Positions 36,399-43,138 of a stretch of DNA of 64,000 bases are shown in pieces. The stretch's first letter is position 1, and every line of letters begins with the position of its first letter. The DNA comes from Marimicrobium sp913061115. Lineage in GTDB: Bacteria; Pseudomonadota; Gammaproteobacteria; Pseudomonadales; Halieaceae. The stretch spans positions 2,480,001 to 2,544,000 of the forward strand of contig NZ_CP159826.1 in the NCBI RefSeq assembly GCF_047729875.1, read 5' to 3'. Below the pieces are notes generated by a model. The model had not been told where the DNA came from. It saw only the letters and a program-made list of their open reading frames with translations, and did not search any database. Both the position numbers and the translations under genes were made by a program.

Positions 36399-38750
36399 AT
36401 GAAACTAACAGCACCACAGCGTGGCGTACTCGCCTCATTCGCATTCTTGCTTATTTCGATGCTATCGGCTCAGGCTCTGGCCTTTGATGTCGGTGGCTTC
36501 AGTTATTCTATCACCAGTGGGACGACTGTTGACGTAACGGGCCGTGCATCGGGTAACACTGACACTGATATAGTCATTCCTGCGACGGTTGCGGATGGCT
36601 CTACCACCTACAGTGTTACGAGCATTGGGCGTGATGCTTTCCAATACAATGCCCTCACCAGCGTGATTATTCCAGACAGCGTGACGACCATTGGTGGTCA
36701 GGCGTTCTTGAGCAACGCCCTCACCAGCGTGACTATTCCAGACAGCGTGACGACCATTGAGTCCTCTGCTTTTGCCGTCAACGACCTCACCAGTGTGACG
36801 ATCGGGAACAGCGTTACGACCATTGTGGGTGCGGCTTTTCAGTACAACGTCCTCACCAGTGTGATTATTCCAGACAGCGTGACGACCATTGGTGAGCAGG
36901 CTTTCTTGAGCAACGCGCTCACCAGCGTGATTATTCCAGACAGCCTGAGTGCCATTGGGTCCCTTGCTTTTGACGGCAATGCCCTCACCAACGTGGCCTT
37001 TGAAGGCAACTTTCGCATGTTTGCGTCCAACACCTTCGAGAGCAATCCCAATTTAGCGACGATTACGTCTTGTGAAGACGCAAGGAATTGGCCGCAGACC
37101 TTTAGCGGCATAAGAACGACGCCGGTAGATTGCTCGCCTGCGCCAGCTCTGGCCTTTGATGTCGGTGGCTTCAGTTATTCTATCACCAGTGGGACGACTG
37201 TTGACGTAACGGGCCGTGCATCGGGTAACACTGACACTGATATAGTCATTCCTGCGACGGTTGCGGATGGCTCTACCACCTACAGTGTTACGAGCATTGG
37301 GCGTGATGCTTTCCAATACAATGCCCTCACCAGCGTGATTATTCCAGACAGCGTGACGACCATTGGTGGTCAGGCGTTCTTGAGCAACGCCCTCACCAGC
37401 GTGACTATTCCAGACAGCGTGACGACCATTGAGTCCTCTGCTTTTGCCGTCAACGACCTCACCAGTGTGACGATCGGGAACAGCGTTACGACCATTGTGG
37501 GTGCGGCTTTTCAGTACAACGTCCTCACCAGTGTGATTATTCCAGACAGCGTGACGACCATTGGTGAGCAGGCTTTCTTGAGCAACGCGCTCACCAGCGT
37601 GATTATTCCAGACAGCCTGAGTGCCATTGGGTCCCTTGCTTTTGACGGCAATGCCCTCACCAACGTGGCCTTTGAAGGCAACTTTCGCATGTTTGCGTCC
37701 AACACCTTCGAGAGCAATCCCAATTTAGCGACGATTACGTCTTGTGAAGACGCAAGGAATTGGCCGCAGACCTTTAGCGGCATAAGAACGACGCCGGTAG
37801 ATTGCTCGCCTGCGCCAGCTCTGGCCTTTGATGTCGGTGGCTTCAGTTATTCTATCACCAGTGGGACGACTGTTGACGTAACGGGCCGTGCATCGGGTAA
37901 CACTGACACTGATATGGTCATTCCTGCGACGGTTGCGGATGGCTCTACCACCTACAGTGTTACGAGCATTGGGCGTGATGCTTTCCAATACAATGCCCTC
38001 ACCAGCGTGATTATTCCAGACAGCGTGACGACCATTGGTGGTCAGGCGTTCTTGAGCAACGCCCTCACCAGCGTGACTATTCCATCCAGCGTTACGACCA
38101 TTGAGGTAGCTGCTTTCTCCGACAACGCCCTCACCAGCGCGCACTTTGGGGGCAACTTTGGTGACTTTCAACTCAACACGACAGGCAGCGGCTCCACCGA
38201 AAGAGAAGCTATGTTCGATGTCAATCCCAACCTGACGACGATCACCTACTGTGAAGGGACAACGGGTTGGCCGCAGGACTTTAGCAATGGCTCGACCACG
38301 ATCACAGCGACGTCGATAGTTTGCTCGCCACCGGACGCCCCGACCATAGACTCGATAACGCCAGGCGCCGGTCAGCTTACCGTCGCCTTTACCCCGGGGA
38401 TTGACAATGGCTCGCCAGCTTCCAGCTACACAGCCTCCTGCCTCCGTGTGGTGGGTTCGGGGCGGGTTCGGGTAAACGTAGTTGGCCCCACGTCACCTAT
38501 TACAGTCACCTCGCTTTACAATGACGACACGTATGAGTGTTTTGTAACAGCGACGAACATTATAGGAACGAGTCCCGCATCTGCAACGAGTGAACCATTC
38601 GTTGTCGGGGGCCCAGACACCGTCGCGCCTCCGCCTTCCGGCACGCCGCCGTCTAGCGCCACGCCTGTCCCAACTAGCCCACTGTGGCTCTTGGGCATTA
38701 TGGCGGGTTTGCTGTCGCTGGTGGGCATCAGGAAGCTTCGTAAAGTCTGA
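36399..38750 (+). CDS. Secreted BspA-like repeat protein 3, internally tandem-duplicated
   Basis: 783 residues from MKLTAPQRGVLASFAFLLIS; a longer reading to 36216 gives no signal peptide and is rejected. After the signal (SAQALA) come two identical 224-residue modules and the first part of a third. Each has a head (DVTGRASGNTDTDIVIPATV), five to six 22-residue BspA-like repeats and a Cys-containing cap (ITSCEDARNWPQTFSGI). Then follow the cap, Fn3 domain and sorting tail (VPTSPLWLLGIMAGLLSLVG) shared with protein 2. BspA-like proteins are typically surface-exposed adhesive or binding proteins. Confidence 0.88.
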   Translation: MKLTAPQRGVLASFAFLLISMLSAQALAFDVGGFSYSITSGTTVDVTGRASGNTDTDIVIPATVADGSTTYSVTSIGRDAFQYNALTSVIIPDSVTTIGGQAFLSNALTSVTIPDSVTTIESSAFAVNDLTSVTIGNSVTTIVGAAFQYNVLTSVIIPDSVTTIGEQAFLSNALTSVIIPDSLSAIGSLAFDGNALTNVAFEGNFRMFASNTFESNPNLATITSCEDARNWPQTFSGIRTTPVDCSPAPALAFDVGGFSYSITSGTTVDVTGRASGNTDTDIVIPATVADGSTTYSVTSIGRDAFQYNALTSVIIPDSVTTIGGQAFLSNALTSVTIPDSVTTIESSAFAVNDLTSVTIGNSVTTIVGAAFQYNVLTSVIIPDSVTTIGEQAFLSNALTSVIIPDSLSAIGSLAFDGNALTNVAFEGNFRMFASNTFESNPNLATITSCEDARNWPQTFSGIRTTPVDCSPAPALAFDVGGFSYSITSGTTVDVTGRASGNTDTDMVIPATVADGSTTYSVTSIGRDAFQYNALTSVIIPDSVTTIGGQAFLSNALTSVTIPSSVTTIEVAAFSDNALTSAHFGGNFGDFQLNTTGSGSTEREAMFDVNPNLTTITYCEGTTGWPQDFSNGSTTITATSIVCSPPDAPTIDSITPGAGQLTVAFTPGIDNGSPASSYTASCLRVVGSGRVRVNVVGPTSPITVTSLYNDDTYECFVTATNIIGTSPASATSEPFVVGGPDTVAPPPSGTPPSSATPVPTSPLWLLGIMAGLLSLVGIRKLRKV
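36475..38084 (+). repeat. 672-bp tandem repeat, 2.4 copies
   Basis: Copies at 36475-37146 and 37147-37818 are identical as far as I can see by eye; the third copy, 37819-38084, matches for 266 bp with one change (A to G at 37916, Ile to Met) and then diverges. The unit is 224 codons, so copy-number change keeps the frame. Smaller 66-bp repeats are nested inside. Confidence 0.93.
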
Positions 38751-38779
38751 GTAAGCTCGCTCGACTAATGCAACACACA

Positions 38780-38803
38780 GCGGCTCCTTCGGGAGTCGTT
38801 TTG
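38780..38803 (+). terminator. Terminator after BspA-like gene 3
   Basis: CGGCTCC-TTCG-GGAGTCG with one G-U pair, followed by TTTT, about 30 bp past the stop. The rest of 38804-39149 has no gene: it holds a tail related to 34430-34500, two TGGTACAC repeats, the right attachment repeat and an AT-rich leader. Confidence 0.7.
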
Positions 38804-38897
38804 CTGTCAGGCGCTCCAGCTTGCATACTGTCAGTCGATCAAGGCTGTTACCCTAACGACAGCTCTCTCCGCGCCGCTATTCCATCCCCCGTCAGCG

Positions 38898-38917
38898 TGG
38901 TACACTTTTTGGTACAC
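38898..38917 (+). repeat. Two TGGTACAC direct repeats near the right island end
   Basis: TGGTACAC occurs at 38898-38905 and 38910-38917, 12 bp apart, about 55 bp inside the right attachment repeat. The position and spacing suit integrase arm-binding sites, but this is inference. Confidence 0.4.
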
Positions 38918-38971
38918 ATTTCCTTCTGAGTTGTCACTATAGGCTGTATGGCTGGGTTATGCGGGGGTTAG

Positions 38972-38996
38972 GGTTCAAGTCCGGCCTTCGGTACCA
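38972..38996 (+). repeat. Right attachment-site repeat (copy of tRNA-Leu 3' end)
   Basis: Exact 25-base copy of 30519-30543. Upstream bases do not form the rest of a tRNA, so this is not a second tRNA gene. It is followed by TTATTTTTATAGG, a T-rich run that may be the tRNA's original terminator displaced by the island. Confidence 0.85.
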
Positions 38997-39149
38997 TTAT
39001 TTTTATAGGACATTTCTCATTTTTTCTGACTTTACTCGCAAAAAAAGCGGGAAAGAAGTGGGCTATTGTTTTATGGCGTTTTTAAACTGAGAATCGGTGA
39101 AATTTATACTCCGCTATCCCTGTAACCGTCAGTACCCGTAAAGAAAATA

Positions 39150-39770
39150 ATGAACAATACACTCAGAAAAATTTATGATGCTTTTGCAAAAACCTACGAA
39201 GAGAATCGTGGGCAGTTTGATATGTCTGATGTTTTAGATGGCTTTTACTCGACACTAGACCTGGAAAATGGAAAATTGCTTGATCTAGGATGTGGAGCGG
39301 GTGAGCCGGTTGCTCGTTACTTTACGGATCATAACTGGTCAGTCGTCGGTGTGGATTTTTCAGAACAGATGATTCAATTAGCATCCAAATATGTGCCAGA
39401 AATGCCAACAATGCATGCAGACATCAGTGAAGTTGATTTCGAATCAAATCAATTCGACGCAATCATAGCAAGCTACAGCTTATTTCATATTTCAGTCGAC
39501 AAGCACAAAGACATGTTTAAAAAATTTCACAAGTGGCTTTTTCCAAATGGAAAAGCATTGTTTACTTATGCAACGGAAGAGTACACGGGCAAAAAATCAT
39601 TTGATGGCTACAAAAATTTTATGGGACAGGAGCTATATTACAGCCACAAAGCTCCCGATGAACTGTATATTGATTTAGAAGATATTGGTTTCAATATTGA
39701 TTCCATCGATTACAGAAATATCGGTGGTGAAACATTTCTGTGGGTTACCGTAAATAAGCGTCCACTGTAG
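39150..39770 (+). CDS. Class I SAM-dependent methyltransferase
   Basis: 206 residues. Motif I is LLDLGCGAGEPVARYF, motif II VVGVDFSEQMIQLA and motif IV FDAIIASYSLFHI, a standard Rossmann-fold methyltransferase. Substrate is not readable. The gene is markedly AT-rich and its codon use differs from the flanking lapD, so it is probably acquired, but it lies outside the 25-bp repeats and may belong to a separate event. Confidence 0.85.
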   Translation: MNNTLRKIYDAFAKTYEENRGQFDMSDVLDGFYSTLDLENGKLLDLGCGAGEPVARYFTDHNWSVVGVDFSEQMIQLASKYVPEMPTMHADISEVDFESNQFDAIIASYSLFHISVDKHKDMFKKFHKWLFPNGKALFTYATEEYTGKKSFDGYKNFMGQELYYSHKAPDELYIDLEDIGFNIDSIDYRNIGGETFLWVTVNKRPL

Positions 39771-39843
39771 ACATTAAATCGGCGCCCGCACTGGTATCCT
39801 CTTAGCCCCATCAGTACCTAGCGTTATGGCAGGCCGACCACCT

Positions 39844-41754
39844 TCAGACAATTCCTGGCCCCGTGGCGCCATCGAATCCTATTTCCTTCAGTGTCTCCCA
39901 CTCTTCGTCAGAGCGCACGCCCTCAGCGATCACGATCACACCAATAGAATGACCTACGGCACACAGATTACTCAATAAGTTTTGGTTTGCTGTGTTTTCG
40001 TTGATGTCGCGTACAAAATTGGCATCCACTTTTAGATAGTCCAAGCCCACATCATGCAGCTCGCCCAATGCCGCCAGCTGGTGGCCCATATGCTCGATAC
40101 CGATTTTAGCGCCGTACTCCTTGACCCGGCTGCACAGTAATTTGAAGCCACTGAGATGACGAAAAGCCATTGGTTCGGCTAATTCCATCCACAGTTTTTC
40201 TGCTGCATCTGCATGTACAGATAACTGCTCGCTAATCCATTCAGCAAAGGACGGCTCCACCACAGCCGCCACTGACAAATTGACACTCACCGGCCGGCCT
40301 GTTTCTTCAATTTTTTGCAGTGCCAGTTGGACCACCTGCTGATCCAACATACGTGACATCTCGAGCCTGTTAACCCAAGGTAGAAATTGGCCAGCGGTAA
40401 TGAGCTCTCCCTCCCATGCAAGGCGCACCGGCGCTTCAATATGTAACAATCCGCCATCGGTGCCGATGGCCGGAAAGGTGGCAAGCGAGAAAAGGCCCTC
40501 GCTAAACGCGTGGTCAAATATATCACGCCAATGGACCATCTGTTCTCGCACAGAGGTCAACGATATATCGCCTTTTGCCGCGATATTAATGCGTGAAATC
40601 CCTTCGTTAGCAGAGATCAACATAGAACTGTCCAGACGGGTCATAATCTCGCCAATGGTATCCCCCTGCTGATAGAGGCTCGCCGCAGCAGGCAATGGCA
40701 CATCATCATCGATACTGCGGTCTTCGAGGACTGCTCTAAGCGCCTGTTGAATTTCTTTCGCGGCCTGATCCGCTTGTATGGCACGCGGGACCAGCAGTGC
40801 GAAATCTGACCCATTCAGACGACAGGCGGCCGAACGGCTGTGGTCCGTGACGATACTGTTCAAGCCCGCGCCCATGTCCGCGATCATACTATCAACGAAC
40901 GTATGCCCATATTTTTCATTGAGCCCCATGAGTCCAGTCAGCCGCACCAAACAAATACTGCCAGCTGAATTAACATCATCACTGTGCAAGGCCGCATCCA
41001 GTGATCTCATAAATGGCTCACGGTTCATCAGTCCACTCACCTTGTCGACATGAGCTTCGCGCTGCAACTTTTCAAGGCGCTTGGCCTCCTGCGCCAGCAT
41101 CTGCCTGATTCTTTCAGACAGGTTATTCATGGACTTCACTACCTGGCGAAACTCCAGTGTTTTCGGCTCGGGAATGGAAATAAAACGACGTTCGCCAATT
41201 GCCTTGGCTTGATCTACCACGTTTTCAAGCGGTCGCAATATAATCTTAAGCAGATAACTGCCCAACGCACCGGCCAGAATCATGACCAACAGAAATACTA
41301 TCGCCATCTTCTGCGTGCTATGCCACAGCTCAGCATAAGCAAAGCGAGAATGACTGCGCAGTGTAAGCAAACCTACCTGCTGCCAACCCTTCATAACACT
41401 GGCGATGCCCGGCTCCACCTCAATAGGAAAAAGCTTCATAAACCAGTCGGGAGCGTCCCCTGTATCCTGGGTATCTTCGCGCAAGATGGTGACCACTCCC
41501 TCGGGGTCAGTGAGTTGAATTAGCTCATAAAAACCCGTATCAAATTGCGCTGAAAGAGTGAGCTCCAGCAACACCTCGTCAGCATCCTGCTGCGTAAGCG
41601 AAAGAGCCAACGCTGTAGCGTTATCGGAATTCTTCATGCTTAACTGCTGCTGGAGATAAGTCTTCGCCGAGAGACTAGTCACGATAACGCTACCCACAAA
41701 CACAAGGGTCAACAAAAATATGACCGCCAGCCAAAGTTGTTTATATAAAGACAT
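39844..41754 (-). CDS. lapD: LapD-type c-di-GMP receptor controlling adhesin release
   Basis: 636 residues from MSLYKQLWLAVIFLLTLVF. TM1 (about 8-28), a periplasmic LapD/MoxY domain (about 30-145), TM2 (about 150-170), HAMP, then degenerate GGDEF (RLNGSDFALL) and EAL (HIEAPVRLAW) domains. Both catalytic motifs are lost, as in LapD, which binds c-di-GMP through its EAL domain and sequesters LapG. lapG is 25 bp upstream on the same strand. Known partner: a LapA-like adhesin, not in the window. Confidence 0.93.
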   Translation of the reverse strand: MSLYKQLWLAVIFLLTLVFVGSVIVTSLSAKTYLQQQLSMKNSDNATALALSLTQQDADEVLLELTLSAQFDTGFYELIQLTDPEGVVTILREDTQDTGDAPDWFMKLFPIEVEPGIASVMKGWQQVGLLTLRSHSRFAYAELWHSTQKMAIVFLLVMILAGALGSYLLKIILRPLENVVDQAKAIGERRFISIPEPKTLEFRQVVKSMNNLSERIRQMLAQEAKRLEKLQREAHVDKVSGLMNREPFMRSLDAALHSDDVNSAGSICLVRLTGLMGLNEKYGHTFVDSMIADMGAGLNSIVTDHSRSAACRLNGSDFALLVPRAIQADQAAKEIQQALRAVLEDRSIDDDVPLPAAASLYQQGDTIGEIMTRLDSSMLISANEGISRINIAAKGDISLTSVREQMVHWRDIFDHAFSEGLFSLATFPAIGTDGGLLHIEAPVRLAWEGELITAGQFLPWVNRLEMSRMLDQQVVQLALQKIEETGRPVSVNLSVAAVVEPSFAEWISEQLSVHADAAEKLWMELAEPMAFRHLSGFKLLCSRVKEYGAKIGIEHMGHQLAALGELHDVGLDYLKVDANFVRDINENTANQNLLSNLCAVGHSIGVIVIAEGVRSDEEWETLKEIGFDGATGPGIV

Positions 41755-41779
41755 ATCAGTACTCCCTTGCATTCATGGC

Positions 41780-42451
41780 TTAACCCAACCCTTCTGCTGC
41801 TGCACGCTGAAGCACATCGCGCCAGCGTGAAAGCTTGGCCCCAGGATCAGTGGTAGCCGGCGCCGCGGCACCTCCAACCCATAAACCATTGCTGTTGAAC
41901 CCATAGACGGGTGTCAGGTCTTTTCGACTGGAAGCTGGGCGCACTGAGCGGATCAGATTATCAAGAATCATGGGGTCGGCTGAAGGAGCGGCATAATAAG
42001 CCAACACCATGTGCGCTGCGTAAACATTGCCATTGCGGCCATCCATTAGCGCCTTGACATAGGTAATGCGCAGTCTATTCACATCAACACCGGCCAGGAT
42101 CAGGGTTGCATACTTGGCGATGGCAAAATCCTCGCAGTCAACCTCGCCATTACCCATGGTCTCTAACGGTGTCGCCCAATAGTCTTTCTGCCCCCAAGCC
42201 TCAGGGTCTTCCACCCAGCGAATCTTCGAGTTGAAAAAATGATTTACCTTGACCAGTTTCTGCTCGTCTGGAAGATCCTGAATGTCGTCAATCATGACGC
42301 GCCATTGAGCCACTAGGTCAGCCGCATTCTGGCCATACCGGCTCAGCGCCAAGCCTTGCATGCGGTCTAGATCGGGCTTTGCCAGCACTAGAGTGCCGGT
42401 CAACAGAGACACAATGACTAGCCAGCGCAGGATATTGATGCCTAAAGGCAT
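41780..42451 (-). CDS. lapG: LapG-type periplasmic cysteine protease
   Basis: 223 residues with an N-terminal signal/anchor (LRWLVIVSLLTGTLVLA). The transglutaminase-like catalytic triad is Cys in GEVDCEDFAIAKY, His in YAAHMVLAYY and Asp in PMILDNLI; nearby acidic residues suit the known Ca2+ site. LapG cuts surface adhesins after a di-alanine when LapD is free of c-di-GMP, releasing biofilm cells. First gene of lapG-lapD. Confidence 0.93.
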   Translation of the reverse strand: MPLGINILRWLVIVSLLTGTLVLAKPDLDRMQGLALSRYGQNAADLVAQWRVMIDDIQDLPDEQKLVKVNHFFNSKIRWVEDPEAWGQKDYWATPLETMGNGEVDCEDFAIAKYATLILAGVDVNRLRITYVKALMDGRNGNVYAAHMVLAYYAAPSADPMILDNLIRSVRPASSRKDLTPVYGFNSNGLWVGGAAAPATTDPGAKLSRWRDVLQRAAAEGLG

Positions 42452-42600
42452 ATTCAGCGGTCCATATTAAGTATGGTCGTTTACAGCAAGGCGAATAGAA
42501 CCGGGGTCACGTGATAGCCGGCTGCGCACGCCTCGAAAACGTATTTTCGTTCAGCGACAGCCTATAGTGCCACAAATCGACACTATAATGTCCCGGCACG

Positions 42601-42640
42601 CAATGGCTCAATGGCTCAATGGCTCAATGGCTCAATGGCT
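42601..42640. repeat. Octamer tandem repeat (CAATGGCT x5)
   Basis: Five perfect copies of CAATGGCT in 40 bases. On the minus strand it begins right at the acyl carrier protein's TAG stop (42641-42639), so it lies in the 3' untranslated region, 150 bp upstream of lapG's start. The rest of 42452-42600 shows no clear feature. Confidence 0.95.
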
Positions 42641-42887
42641 ATCTGAGCTTAGACTCCACAAAAGTGGTCAGACTACCCACCGTGGCAAAAACATCGGCAC
42701 TAATCTCATCATCATCAACCGTAATACCATATTGCTCTTCAAGACTGGCCAAGATGCCAATAACAGACATGGAATCCATTTCCGGTATTGCGCCCAAAAC
42801 GGGGGTATCCGGGTGTGGCATGATGGCACCAACAGGAACACCCAGGTTTGACTGCAGGATCGCGATGACATCTGACTGAATATTCAT
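42639..42887 (-). CDS. Acyl carrier protein of the exosortase-associated module
   Basis: 82 residues from MNIQSDVIAILQSNLG, with AAAGAGAG before the ATG; a longer reading to 43067 runs through promoter-like sequence and is rejected. The phosphopantetheine Ser is in EMDSMSVIGILASLEEQYGI (DSM instead of the usual DSL). Carriers of this type accompany exosortase-A-associated AMP ligases, and such a ligase is encoded at 48345. A candidate sigma-54 promoter lies at 42968-42983. Confidence 0.85.
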   Translation of the reverse strand: MNIQSDVIAILQSNLGVPVGAIMPHPDTPVLGAIPEMDSMSVIGILASLEEQYGITVDDDEISADVFATVGSLTTFVESKLR

Positions 42888-42967
42888 AACTCTCTTTATT
42901 ACCGTTGAATGCGTTGTGTGGGAGAATGGAATGGAAATAGCAGCAATTAACCCACCCAATAGCACCA

Positions 42968-42983
42968 TGCTAACCTTGCACCA
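42968..42983 (-). promoter_or_regulatory. Candidate sigma-54 promoter of the acyl carrier protein gene
   Basis: Minus strand TGGTGC-AAGGT-TAGCA keeps GG and GC at the -24/-12 spacing of the consensus TGGCAC-N5-TTGCA but has three other mismatches. It would start transcription about 70 bases before the ATG. Its proximity to the sigma-54 activator gene prsR supports it weakly. The remainder of the 251-bp gap 42888-43138 shows nothing clear. Confidence 0.35.
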
Positions 42984-43138
42984 AAATCTTCTCAAGGTAG
43001 AATTTTGACCCGAAACGTTTTCGCGGTGACTTTTAACTACAACAGCAGATGAATCTGTGTCGCCCAACGATGGAAATGATTTTCCTGAAACTCAGTGGGC
43101 GATGACAGATCTCGCGCCAAGACCACCAGCATTAGACG

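Larger units (their letters stand above)
30544..38996. mobile_element. Genomic island integrated at tRNA-Leu(CAA)
   Basis: About 8.5 kb bounded by the 25-bp tRNA-end repeats. It starts with an integrase stub and holds an AT-rich membrane protein gene with a possible small leader ORF, a LuxR-type HTH protein, three BspA-like repeat proteins with terminators, a dprA fragment and a possible minus-strand membrane peptide. No intact recombinase, relaxase or replication gene is seen, so it looks immobile unless mobilised in trans. No housekeeping gene lies inside. Confidence 0.8.

Noticed and set aside
36475..38130. Regular 66-bp repeats resembling a CRISPR array
   Set aside because: The repeats are in frame, have no unique spacers, and encode the 22-residue BspA-like units of a protein.
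36839..38171. Antisense open frames across the BspA-like gene, two of them identical
   Set aside because: They are shadows created by repeat composition; identity simply mirrors the 672-bp duplication.
38972..38996. Second tRNA-Leu gene
   Set aside because: Only the 3' quarter of the tRNA is present; no D-arm, anticodon arm or 5' acceptor strand precedes it.
42888..43067. Extended N-terminus of the acyl carrier protein (to 43067)
   Set aside because: The extension is not ACP-like and covers promoter sequence; the ATG at 42887 has a good ribosome-binding site.
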